A DNA stretch of 64,000 nucleotides. It comes from AP-15 sp963775875. Lineage in GTDB: Bacteria; Pseudomonadota; Alphaproteobacteria; ATCC43930; CGMCC-115725. Location of the stretch: positions 186,001 through 250,000 of the forward strand of contig CAVZKP010000025.1 in assembly GCA_963775875.1 (NCBI GenBank), written 5' to 3'. Shown here in pieces: positions 55,694-64,000 of the stretch. A program made the translations under genes and the position numbers. The first letter of the stretch is position 1; the number at the start of each line of letters is the position of its first letter. The notes under the pieces were generated by a model. That model had not been told where the DNA came from. It made no database searches and saw only the letters and a program-made list of their open reading frames with translations.

Positions 55694-56239
55694 ATGGTCG
55701 AGATCGTCGGCTCTCCGATATCGCGGCCGGCGAGCGCGCGCGTCGCCGCGATCGCCGTTGTTGCCGCCGTCGCCGCCGCCGCGGGCTTCGCGCTGCCGCG
55801 GGTAGGGGTGCCGCCGGCTCTCGGCCTCGTCGGCTATCTTGCAATCCGACTGAGCAGGCCGAACCGGCTGCTGCGCCGACGCACGCTGTCCGCGGCGCAG
55901 CATCGGCGCGCGGCGATCATCGTCGGCAGCGTGGTGTTCGCCGGCGCCGCGCTGTTCAGCGCCACTCTCGCCGGTCTCGATCTCGCAGGCCGCCTGCAGT
56001 CCCGATTGTATCAGCGCATCGCCAGCGCCGCCGACGCCGGCGATCTGAAACTCGGCGAGACGTTGCAGCAATGCGAAGAATTCGCCTGTGCCCGCGCCAC
56101 GATTGTCGAACTGGCCAGCGCCAGGTCTCTGGGATTGGCAAAATTGCGCGGGTTCGCCGTGGATGATCTGCACGCCTATGGCTGGCGTCAGCCAGTTTTG
56201 CGATCGCAGCGCAATCGCCAGGACGATACGGCGCAATGA
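55694..56239 (+). CDS. hypothetical inner-membrane protein
   Basis: About 181 residues. There are two hydrophobic segments near the N-terminus (VAAIAVVAAVAAAAGFALP, LGLVGYLAIRL), a third (AAIIVGSVVFAGAALFSATL), then a soluble part with ETLQQCEEFACARATIVEL. No family recognised. It lies just after the tandem repeat. Confidence 0.4.
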   Translation: MVEIVGSPISRPASARVAAIAVVAAVAAAAGFALPRVGVPPALGLVGYLAIRLSRPNRLLRRRTLSAAQHRRAAIIVGSVVFAGAALFSATLAGLDLAGRLQSRLYQRIASAADAGDLKLGETLQQCEEFACARATIVELASARSLGLAKLRGFAVDDLHAYGWRQPVLRSQRNRQDDTAQ

Positions 56240-56611
56240 CTGCGGATGATCAGGCGACAGCACAGCATGGCCGAGCCTTCATCCGAAAAAGACATGGACT
56301 GACGCGTCGATGACGCGTGATCGGGCGATTTTCTGACGCGCCCGAACTAGCTTGTTTTAATGGTCGCCAAGTCACGACGATCACTAACAAATGTTAATGA
56401 CAGGGGCAACAATGATAAGATTCATCGTAGATTTCGGATATCTACAACCCTTAAATTTCTCAAAAAATGGAAACATCCGACGGCAGTGAATGATTCGGGG
56501 ACAGGTTTTGTCACAAGATTATCCTGTTGCCATTGTCACTCGGAGCGTTGGTGCCAGCCGATGGCCGGGAGTATTTCTCCGTTTCTTGATCTGTAGTCGC
56601 CCAACCCGGCG
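56240..56611. other. AT-richer intergenic stretch
   Basis: About 370 bp with no gene. It contains GTAGAT-n7-ATCTAC (56427-56445) and a CTCAAAAAATGG run. Probably the promoter region of the MFS gene. Confidence 0.4.
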
Positions 56612-58166
56612 ATGAAGGGTTCGCGCGCTTCGCCGCGACGCAGTTCAGCCATCGCCGTGCGGCGCGCGCCGGCCAGGCCGGAAGCACCAGGCTTGATCGC
56701 CGCCGATGCCGGTATCCTATCGCGATCTGGCCAGCGCCAGGCGGCCATCGCTCTGATGATCGCGACGGCGATGCAGGCGTTCGACGCCACCATCGCCAAT
56801 GTCGCACTGCCGCAGCTCGAGCGCGGCCTGGGTGGCGGCCTCGATCTCGGGTCCTGGGTGATGACCAGTTATCTGTGCGCCTCGGCGGTGATGGCGACCT
56901 TGACCGGCTGGTTTCGCCGCCGCTGGGGGGCGCGGCCGGTGTTCACCGCGGCGATCGCGCTGTTCATCCTGGCCTCCTCGCTGTGCGCGCTCGCGACTAA
57001 CCCCGATGCGCTGATCCTGTTCCGGCTGCTGCAAGGAGCGGCGGCCGGCATCATCCTGCCGCTGTCGCAGGCGATCATCCTCGACATCTACCCAAAGCAC
57101 GAACACGGCCGCATGCTGGCGATCTGGGGAGCGACGATCATGGCGGGCCCGATGCTCGGCCCACTGCTCGGCGGGGTCATCACCGACCTCGCTTCGTGGC
57201 GCTGGATCTTCGCGGTCAACGCGCCGATCGGGGCGATCGCGCTGTTGGGCCTGGGTTCGGTTCCCTCGCGCCCGGCGCCGGACGGCGGCGGCCCGATCGA
57301 CGGGCGCGGGATTGCGTTACTGGTGGTCGCGGTGGCCGGGCTGCAATTGGCACTCCAGCGCAGTATCGGCCGGATCTGGCCGCCGGCGCCCGAAACCATC
57401 GCCGAGGCCGCCGCCACCGCCGCCGCCCTTGGCGCGATCGTGGCGCAGAGCCGCCGCTCGCGTTTTTTGCTGTTTCGCTTCGACGTGTTCCGCAATGGCA
57501 ATTTTGCCCTCGCCGCCGGCTACAACTTTATGATCGGCGCCGATCTTATTCACCACCATCGTCTTTGTCCCGGCGCTCAGCGAAGGCCCGCTCGGCTGGA
57601 GCGCGACCCAGGCCGGCCTGGTTATCGCTCCGCGCGGCGTCGGGACTATGGCGACGATGCTCGCAGTCCGTTATGCGATCGATCGGGTCGATCATCGCGT
57701 CCTGCTGGCGATCGGCCTGGTGATGACCGCAGGCGGGCTCCACCTGATGTCGCTGACGTCACTCCAGGGCGGAGAATTATGGCTGGCGGCGACCAGCGCG
57801 GCGCAGGGGATCGGCGTCGGGCTGTTGTTCACCCCGCTCAGCACGCTCGCCTTCTCGACCCTGAGCCCCGATCTGCGGACCGACGCCGCCGGCGTCTATA
57901 GCCTGTCGCGGCAGCTCGGCTGCGCCGCCGGGGTGGCGGCGATGACGGCGCTGCTGCAGGCCAGGATCGAGACCGGGTTCAACGCGCTCTCCGGACATGG
58001 CCCGATAATTGCCGGGGTTCCGCCGATGCGCGCCTACCAGGCCGCCGCCTTTACCGCTTATACCGGCTGCTTCCGCACCTTGGCGTTCGCCGCGCTGGCG
58101 ATGATCCCCGGGGTCTTTCTGTTTCGGGTGATGCGCCAGGACCAGCCGGCAAACACGCTCCGCTGA
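56612..58166 (+). pseudogene. DHA2-type MFS drug-efflux transporter, +1 frameshift
   Basis: EmrB/QacA-type transporter with about 14 TM helices. Frame one: AAIALMIATAMQAFDATIAN, motif A region GWFRRRWGARPVF, LLQGAAAGIILPLSQAIILD, and the motif C-like GPMLGPLLGGVITDLASWRW, up to NFMIGADL. One extra base at 57548 separates this from FTTIVFVPALSEGPLGWSAT and the last helices to the stop at 58166. Joined, about 517 residues. No membrane-fusion partner gene is nearby. The relation to the MFS fragment at 5.5 kb is by family only. Confidence 0.82.
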
Positions 58167-58226
58167 GGCGGGCGCCATCCCTGGCCGGGCATCACCGCCG
58201 GTCCCGGGAATTCCGTGCTGCTGCTG

Positions 58227-60392
58227 TCAGGCGACCGTGGCAGCATTCGAGCGCGTCACCGCGGCGCTCGCCGGGACCGGAGGCGGCGGTTGCGTCGGCA
58301 GCACCAGCCGCACTGTGGTGCCCTCACCCGGGCGGCTGAGAATCGTCAAGGTTCCGCCATGCGCCTCGACCAGGCCCTTGGTGATCGGCAGGCCGAGCCC
58401 GGTACCGCCATAGTTGCGCGTCGTCGCCGGCTTTGCCTGGCCAAACGGCTGCAAGGCACGCTCCTGCTCATCCTGATCCATGCCGATGCCACGATCCTCG
58501 ACTTCGATGACCGCGAAATCGCCGGGCTCAGCGACGATGCGAATGTGGACCTCGCCATTCTCCCGCGAAAACTTGATCGCATTCGACAGCAGGTTCAGAA
58601 AAATCTGCTTCATCGCCCGCTCGTCGGCCCAGATGACGACCGGTTCGTCGGCCAATTCGGATAGCAGCCCGATGCCGCGACTGCTGGCCCGCTCGCGCAC
58701 GATGCGCACGACATCGGCGATCACGCTCTGCAAGGTTACCGCTTCTTTTTGCAGTTCCAGCTTGCCGGCCTCGATTTTCGACATGTCGAGGACATCGTTG
58801 ATGATCGACAGCAGGTGCAGGCTGCTGGCGTGCACGTCCTTGATATATTCTAGATATTTTTCGTTCTCGACCGGGCCGAACAGCTCCTGCGAAATGATCT
58901 CGGTGAACCCGATTACGGCATTGAGCGGGGTGCGCAACTCGTGGCTCATATTGGCTAGAAATTCGCTCTTCGAATGGTTGGCGAGTTCGGCCTGGCTGCG
59001 CGCCATCAGCAGCTTGTGTTCGCCGGCCTTGACCTCGGTGATGTCCGAATAGATCGAGACCACCGCGCCGTCGGGCATGGCACTGCGCCGGATCTGCAGG
59101 ATCCGGCCGGTTGGGGTCGCCCGCTCCTTGATCGCCGGCACCTCACGGTAGAAATGTTCGAGGCGCCGGGCGACTTCGGCCCGCGGATCGGTGTCGCCGA
59201 AATCGCCGCGGGCCGCCTGGCACATCAAAATTTCGTGTAGCGGCGCCCCGAGCCCGAGATCGGCCGGCAGATCGAGCAATTCACAAAAGCGGCGATTGCG
59301 CGCAATCAACCGTCCGCGGGAATCAAACACGCTGAGACCCTCGCCGATGCTTTCCAGGGTGCTTTGCAACAGCGAACTCTGGCGCTTGAGGCGGGCCTCG
59401 CTGCGGCGCAGATAGGCGGCGGCGAACTGGCCCGCCCGCAGCGCGCGAACCGCGAGCCAGGCAAGGCCCCCGACGGTCGCCGCAAACAGTGCGAACCCGG
59501 CGAGCGAAGCATCGCGCTGGCGATACCATCGGCGCAGGATCTTGGCACGGTCGCGGGCCGCGGTCACGATCAGCGGACGCGCCGGAACCCGGCGAAAAGC
59601 GCGCAGCACCTCGCCGCCCCCGGCATCTGCCGGGGTCTCGACCAGACCCGCGCGATGGTGGGCTGACGCCGCCAGCAGCAGCGGGGCCGAGGCTGGCACG
59701 CCACCGATCGCCGCCCCCAGGGCGGCCCCCCCGACCAACGCCCCGTCGTCTTGCAGCAGCGCGATGCGGCTATCGCCGTTGGCCGCGATCGCAGCAAAAA
59801 AATCGGTAAATGTGGCGACCGGCACTTCCGCCGCGATAACCCCGAGCATGACCCCGTTGCGCAATAGCGGCCGGCTCAGCACGATCGCCCAGCCGCCATC
59901 GACCGGGCTTGGTTCCAGTTCGCCGATGAATAGCCGCGGCGGCGCCCCCGGGTGGTGGGCGGAAAAGAAGGCTCGGTTGCGGTAGTTGCGAGTTCGGTCG
60001 GGGGCCGCGTTCGCCCGGTTCACCTCGTTGCCGTTGGCATCGAGGATCAGGATGTCGCTGACCGACAGGCTCTGAGCGTTGAATTGACCGAGCACGGTCT
60101 TGAGCGACGGATCGTCGAGCGCCGTCCTCGGCAATACCGTGGCGACGATCCGCTCGATCCCGAGCAGCATGGCGTCGACCTCGAACAGCGAGCGGGTCGT
60201 CCCGGTCTCGGCTGAGCGCGCCATGGTTTGGAGGGCTGCGCCGGCATCCCGAAATGCCTGATCATGGGCGCGCTGAAGCGACCAGAAGGTGCTCGCGCCA
60301 TAGGCGGCGATCAACGCCGCGCTCAGCGCGATGACCCCCCGCTGGGGGCGAACGCGCCGGTTTCGACGAGCAGAGAAGGGCAGAGGATGCAT
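58227..60392 (-). CDS. Cache-PAS hybrid-type sensor histidine kinase (no receiver)
   Basis: 721 residues. TM1 is about residues 18-38, followed by a ~250-residue periplasmic double-Cache-like domain (FFSAHHPGAPPRLFIGELEP, WAIVLSRPLLRNGVMLGVIA), and TM2 is near residue 295. A PAS domain follows (QSTLESIGEGLSVFDSRGRL ... MPDGAVVSIYSDITEVK). Then HisKA with the H-box MSHELRTPLNAVIGF, and HATPase_c with NLLSNAIKFS, EDRGIGMD and GGTGLGLPITK. No response regulator gene is adjacent, so it is an orphan. The ligand is unknown. Confidence 0.93.
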   Translation of the reverse strand: MHPLPFSARRNRRVRPQRGVIALSAALIAAYGASTFWSLQRAHDQAFRDAGAALQTMARSAETGTTRSLFEVDAMLLGIERIVATVLPRTALDDPSLKTVLGQFNAQSLSVSDILILDANGNEVNRANAAPDRTRNYRNRAFFSAHHPGAPPRLFIGELEPSPVDGGWAIVLSRPLLRNGVMLGVIAAEVPVATFTDFFAAIAANGDSRIALLQDDGALVGGAALGAAIGGVPASAPLLLAASAHHRAGLVETPADAGGGEVLRAFRRVPARPLIVTAARDRAKILRRWYRQRDASLAGFALFAATVGGLAWLAVRALRAGQFAAAYLRRSEARLKRQSSLLQSTLESIGEGLSVFDSRGRLIARNRRFCELLDLPADLGLGAPLHEILMCQAARGDFGDTDPRAEVARRLEHFYREVPAIKERATPTGRILQIRRSAMPDGAVVSIYSDITEVKAGEHKLLMARSQAELANHSKSEFLANMSHELRTPLNAVIGFTEIISQELFGPVENEKYLEYIKDVHASSLHLLSIINDVLDMSKIEAGKLELQKEAVTLQSVIADVVRIVRERASSRGIGLLSELADEPVVIWADERAMKQIFLNLLSNAIKFSRENGEVHIRIVAEPGDFAVIEVEDRGIGMDQDEQERALQPFGQAKPATTRNYGGTGLGLPITKGLVEAHGGTLTILSRPGEGTTVRLVLPTQPPPPVPASAAVTRSNAATVA

Positions 60393-61091
60393 CGGCCCGG
60401 CTCACCCACCCGACGCCGTGTCGATCGGCGCCAGACGGGCCGCGCCGCCGCAGATTGCGGCAAAGAAATCCTGTCGGCGATGGGCAGCCACTGCCACTGC
60501 CGCGGCCTCGCTTCGCATAGCTGCGCCTCCTCGATAATCCAGCGATCCTCAACGACGAGCAATCCGGCGGCCGGACCGGCATCCGCCGATCCAGCAAACC
60601 CGCTGGTCGAGAGCCGGGCCCAGCCGAGCTCCGTTTCCGATACTGAAGGAATGAGGTTAATATTTTCCGATGACTGTCGGTTTCCAACGACGCTTATGTC
60701 CGGGGGACGATTGTGTCCGGGCGAGGCGTTTTCGGGCGACGCGTGTTTTTCGTGCGCCATGGGGGCAATCTTCGCTCTGCGCAATCGTCCGCCGATGGCG
60801 GTCGGCGCGGCGCGCACCCGGGACCTTCCGCGGCCCATCGGCGACGGATATACGGCGCGAAGCGAATTCGGGCATGGTTTGTCGCACGGCGGGCGTTCGC
60901 AGCTGCCGCTCGCAGTCTGGCGCGCCGGTCGCACCCACGACCGGCGGCACCGATGACCCTACATGCTCCCAGACGCTCCTCTTTCCGAGAGGCTTGCATA
61001 GAGTGTAGCTCAGCCATGCAAGAATGTCTTGCCTGTTTTTCCCTTTGATCGGCGACCAGAAGGCCGTGGACACTCAGGGACGGTCGATACC
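60393..61091. other. long intergenic region without a confident gene
   Basis: About 700 bp between the kinase start and the small lipoprotein-like gene. A minus-strand frame starting MAHEKHASPENASPGHNRPP near 60761 stays open into the kinase gene, but no family or composition supports it. GTTAATATTTTCCGA at 60656-60670 resembles the GTAAA-TTTTCCGACA motif found elsewhere here. Confidence 0.35.
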
Positions 61092-61460
61092 GTGAGGTTT
61101 GCCGTTGGCCGGGTAATCATGGTGATGGGGCTCGCGCTGCTGGCCGGGTCCTGTCGGGGTTTCGACCAGGTACCGCAGCAGGAGGCGGCATGGCGTCGGG
61201 TCGAGCCGGAGCTCGTCGGCCTGACCGAGACCCGGTTGTGGCAATGCGCGGGCCCGCCGCTTCGCCGGGAAAGCTCCGACTTGGGCGCCTCGACCCTGGT
61301 CTATCGTTACGCCGACCTCAATAATTATTGCAAAGTGAAGCTAAATCTGGTCCGCGGGAAAGTGGCGTCCTTCACCGCCCGCCATTCGGCGCCGGATTTC
61401 TTTTGGCTGCGTGACGGCTCCAATTATTGCGGGCAGATTTTTGCCGGCTGTATCCACTGA
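61092..61460 (+). CDS. small exported (probable lipoprotein) hypothetical protein
   Basis: About 122 residues from GTG 61092 (ATG 61119 also possible). The hydrophobic start VIMVMGLALLAGSC resembles a lipobox. The mature part reads GLTETRLWQCAGPPLRRESS, TLVYRYADLNNYCKVKLNLV and CGQIFAGCIH, with several Cys. It resembles small SmpA/OmlA-like 'outer-membrane assembly' folds but is not firmly assignable. It lies upstream of rpsB, separated by 243 bp. Confidence 0.5.
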   Translation: MRFAVGRVIMVMGLALLAGSCRGFDQVPQQEAAWRRVEPELVGLTETRLWQCAGPPLRRESSDLGASTLVYRYADLNNYCKVKLNLVRGKVASFTARHSAPDFFWLRDGSNYCGQIFAGCIH

Positions 61461-61703
61461 CCGCGCGCCGCATTCCTGGCGGTCATGACCGGACCGCCGG
61501 CGAGCCGCTCGCGCCCGCCCGGGGCCGCGGCGCCGGGCTTGTCAAAATCATGCCCGCGCCGTAAGTAATCAGCGTTCGATACCTCACGCAGGGTTGCGGT
61601 CGTCGTCGCGCGGTATTTCCGCCGAGGGCCGCTCCGGTGTCGGCCTCCGGCGCTGCCGGCTGCCGATTTCTCCTGCGGCGGCTCAACCGGAAAAGGATTT
61701 GTC

Positions 61704-62543
61704 ATGGCCTTGCCGACCTACACGATGCGCCAGCTGCTCGAAGCCGGGGTCCATTTTGGGCATCACACGCGGCGCTGGAACCCGAAAATGGCCCCCTACA
61801 TCTTCGGCGCCCGCAATGGGATTCACATCATCGACCTCGAGCAGACGGTGCCGATGCTGCACCAGGGCTTGCAGGCGATTCGCGACGTCGTCGCCGGCGG
61901 CGGCCGCGTGCTGCTCGTCGGCACCAAGCGCCAAGCGCAGGAGCCGATCGCCGAAGCGGCCAAGCGCTGCGGCCAGTATTACGTCAACTACCGCTGGCTC
62001 GGCGGCATGCTAACCAACTTCAAGACGATGTCGCAGTCGATCCGCCGGCTGCGCGAGCTGGACGAGCGCATCACCAACGAGCAGAGCGGGCTGACCAAGC
62101 GCGAACTGCTCGAACTGACCCGCAACCGCGACAAGCTCGAACGCGCGCTCGGCGGCATCAAGGAGATGGGCGGGCTGCCCGACATCCTGTTCGTCATCGA
62201 CACCAACAAGGAAGCGATCGCGGTGGCCGAGGCCAATACGCTGCACCTGCCGGTCGTCGCCATCCTCGATTCGAACTCGTCGCCGGACAAGATCGCCTAT
62301 CCGATCCCGGGCAATGACGATGCGATGCGGGCGATCCATATGTATTGCGATCTGGTGTCGAATGCGGTTCTCGACGGGTTGCAGGCCGAGCTCGCCGCCT
62401 CGGGCGTCGATATCGGCGCCCGCGACGCGCCGGCGATCGGCGACCTGCCCGAGACGGCGGCCGAAGAAATTGTCGCCCCGGCCGAGCAGGATGGCGCGCT
62501 GATGCCAGCGCTCGAAGGCGAAGCGGCTACGGCGCACGCCTGA
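61704..62543 (+). CDS. rpsB: 30S ribosomal protein S2
   Basis: 279 residues: YTMRQLLEAGVHFGHHTRRW, NPKMAPYIFGARNGIHIIDL, RWLGGMLTNFKTMSQSIRRL, DILFVIDTNKEAIAVAEAN, IDSNSSPDKIAYPIPGNDDA-type core (here LDSNSSPDKI) and an acidic/Ala C-terminal tail. It binds S1 and the 16S head. Followed by tsf and pyrH in the standard bacterial order. Confidence 0.97.
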   Translation: MALPTYTMRQLLEAGVHFGHHTRRWNPKMAPYIFGARNGIHIIDLEQTVPMLHQGLQAIRDVVAGGGRVLLVGTKRQAQEPIAEAAKRCGQYYVNYRWLGGMLTNFKTMSQSIRRLRELDERITNEQSGLTKRELLELTRNRDKLERALGGIKEMGGLPDILFVIDTNKEAIAVAEANTLHLPVVAILDSNSSPDKIAYPIPGNDDAMRAIHMYCDLVSNAVLDGLQAELAASGVDIGARDAPAIGDLPETAAEEIVAPAEQDGALMPALEGEAATAHA

Positions 62544-62631
62544 ACCGCAACCCACCGGCGGCCGAACGCCGCGCTGATTTGAGCTGCCGCCGATTGCGAT
62601 TTCGGGCGGCGCAGACAAGAGGATTGGGACG

Positions 62632-63558
62632 ATGGCGGAGGTGACCGCGGCGCTGGTCAAGGAGCTGCGCGACAAGACCGGCGCCGGCATGATGGACTGC
62701 AAGAGGGCTCTCGGCGACAGCGGCGGCGATATCGAGGCGGCGGTCGACTGGCTGCGCAAGAAAGGGTTATCCGCCGCCGCCAACAAGGCCGGCCGAATCG
62801 CCGCCGAGGGGCTGATCGGCGTCACCACCCGTGGAGCAGCCGGCGCCCTCGTCGAAGTCAATTCCGAGACCGATTTCGTCGCTCGCAATCAGGCGTTCCA
62901 GAACTTCGTGCGGACCGTCGGCGAACTCACCGTCGTCGGCGACGGCGAGCTCGAATCGCTGACCCAGAGCGCATATCCGGGCTCGGGCCGCACAGTCGAG
63001 GCCGAGCTTACTCACCTGATCGCAACGATCGGTGAGAATCTGGTGCTGCGCCGGTCGACCCGGCTGGCGGTCGCAGAGGGCGGCGTATTTTCCTATATGC
63101 ACAATGCGCTGGGGCCGGGGATCGGCAAGATCGGGGTGATCGTGGCGCTCGAATCGAGTGCTGCGCCGGGCCCGCTCGCCGAACTCGGCAAGCAGCTGGC
63201 GATGCATGTCGCCGCGGCCGGCCCGCTCTATCTCGACATCGCCTCGGTGCCGCAATCGGCGCTCGAACGCGAGCGCGACGTGCTGCGCGAGCAGGCGCGG
63301 GCCAGCGGCAAGGCCGATAGCATCATCGAGCGCATGGTCGACGGCCGGCTGCGCAAATTCTACGAGGAGTTCGTGCTGCTCGAGCAGATCTTCGTCATCG
63401 ACCAGGAATCCCGGGTGTCAAAGGTGGTCGAGAACGCGGCCAAGGCGGCGGGTGCGCCGATCGCCGTCACCGGCTTCGCCCGCTTTGCGCTGGGCGAAGG
63501 AATCGAACGCCGGCGCACCGATTTCGCGGCCGAGGTGGCGGCGCAGCTCAAGCACTGA
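62632..63558 (+). CDS. tsf: translation elongation factor Ts
   Basis: 308 residues: VTAALVKELRDKTGAGMMDC, KRALGDSGGDIEAAVDWLRK (UBA-like N-domain), EVNSETDFVARNQAFQNFVR (the TDFVA loop that contacts EF-Tu), HVAAAGPLYLDIASVPQSAL and a C-terminal dimer segment VLLEQIFVIDQESRVSKVVE. It is the nucleotide-exchange factor for EF-Tu and lies 88 bp after rpsB. Confidence 0.97.
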   Translation: MAEVTAALVKELRDKTGAGMMDCKRALGDSGGDIEAAVDWLRKKGLSAAANKAGRIAAEGLIGVTTRGAAGALVEVNSETDFVARNQAFQNFVRTVGELTVVGDGELESLTQSAYPGSGRTVEAELTHLIATIGENLVLRRSTRLAVAEGGVFSYMHNALGPGIGKIGVIVALESSAAPGPLAELGKQLAMHVAAAGPLYLDIASVPQSALERERDVLREQARASGKADSIIERMVDGRLRKFYEEFVLLEQIFVIDQESRVSKVVENAAKAAGAPIAVTGFARFALGEGIERRRTDFAAEVAAQLKH

Positions 63559-63663
63559 ACGCGGACGGCCGGCGCCAGTGCCGCCCGCTGAGACAGTTGA
63601 TGCGTGCGACGCGGCAGCCGCTTGGTGTATTATCGCTGCTCCCGCGTCGGCGCGGGCGAGCGC

Positions 63664-64000
63664 ATGAGCACGGGCCGCATGTCAGCCGATCTTAAATATC
63701 GTCGGGTTCTTCTGAAGATCTCGGGTGAGGCCCTGATGGGGACGCGCGAGGGCGGCCTCGACCCCGAGGTCGTCGCGCGTATCGCCGACGAAATCCAATC
63801 GGTGCACGCGATGGGCGCCGAATTATGCCTGGTGATCGGCGGCGGCAACATCTTTCGCGGCGTTTCGGGCGCCGCGGCCGGGATCGAGCGGGCCTCGGCC
63901 GACTATATGGGCATGCTGGCCACGGTGATAAATTCGCTCGCGGTGCAAAACGCGCTCGAACAGCGTGGGGTGACGACGCGGGTCCAGTCGGCGATCTCGA
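63664..64000 (+). CDS. pyrH: uridylate kinase, N-terminal part (cut by window end)
   Basis: Open to the window edge. YRRVLLKISGEALMGTREGG is the amino-acid-kinase N-terminal motif of bacterial UMP kinase. LCLVIGGGNIFRGVSGAAAG and DYMGMLATVINSLAVQNALE follow. It phosphorylates UMP to UDP. It lies downstream of tsf as usual. ATG 63664 or 63679 could be the start. Confidence 0.95.
   Translation, partial: MSTGRMSADLKYRRVLLKISGEALMGTREGGLDPEVVARIADEIQSVHAMGAELCLVIGGGNIFRGVSGAAAGIERASADYMGMLATVINSLAVQNALEQRGVTTRVQSAIS

Noticed and set aside
60323..60761. Minus-strand small protein starting MAHEKHASPENASPG upstream of the histidine kinase
   Set aside because: No family, biased composition towards the end, and it overlaps the kinase start in another frame.

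Overview
The window is GC-rich (mid-60s % by eye) and bacterial, most likely from an alphaproteobacterium, tentatively of the Rhodospirillales type. This rests on the recF-gyrB order at the left edge, the rpsB-tsf-pyrH order at the right edge, a complete form II cox-type molybdenum hydroxylase cluster, and PEP-CTERM proteins. No rRNA, tRNA, CRISPR array or intact insertion sequence was seen.

Layout. (1) 1-4.5 kb: housekeeping (recF end, gyrB), RidA and an MDR oxidoreductase. (2) 4.6-7.1 kb: a lower-GC patch with a frameshifted sugar-nucleotide epimerase, a broken MFS remnant and a GT41 glycosyltransferase that lacks its TPR part; this looks like a rearrangement scar. (3) 7.2-8.5 kb: ECF sigma/anti-sigma pair. 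(4) 8.6-20.5 kb: coxG-coxS-coxL-coxM, then coxD, coxE, two xdhC-type genes and a MoeA-like/MocA-like fusion. Together these make a molybdenum-cytosine-dinucleotide hydroxylase with its maturation factors; CoxL has the form II signature, so the substrate is open. (5) 13.6-26.6 kb: five LLM flavin-dependent oxidoreductases (two of them frameshifted), an amidohydrolase and a LysR regulator. (6) 27-34 kb: the most interesting region, a Fap-like functional-amyloid locus. It has a FapF-like coiled-coil plus beta-barrel exporter, a FapD-like C39 peptidase, three small exported proteins, a repeat-rich amyloid-like subunit and a sigma-54 activator. (7) 34.6-52 kb: surface and exopolysaccharide genes (TPR-sulfotransferase, PEP-CTERM protein, GT2 and GT2-GtrA glycosyltransferases, a large secreted protein, methyltransferase, flippase, and a 54-residue protein that is only a signal peptide plus PEP-CTERM tail). 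(8) 52-61.5 kb: M20 hydrolase, two unknown convergent genes, MFS transporter, Cache-PAS histidine kinase. (9) 61.7-64 kb: rpsB, tsf and partial pyrH.

How it may work together. Near-consensus sigma-54 (-24/-12) promoters lie upstream of the amyloid subunit, the PEP-CTERM protein and the mini PEP-CTERM protein. Paired TGTCTCAT-type boxes precede the first two, and a second motif (GTAAA-nn-TTTCCGACA) lies near the amyloid gene, the activator gene and the mini PEP-CTERM gene. This suggests one RpoN regulon joining an amyloid fibre system to PEP-CTERM matrix proteins. The C39 peptidase and its small exported neighbours carry matched double-glycine-leader-like sites, which suggests periplasmic processing.

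Caveat. At least eleven genes outside the amyloid repeat array are interrupted by single-base frame changes. All fourteen events I could place are +1 (one extra base). That polarity suggests insertion-type read error more than decay, so several 'broken' genes may be intact in the organism.
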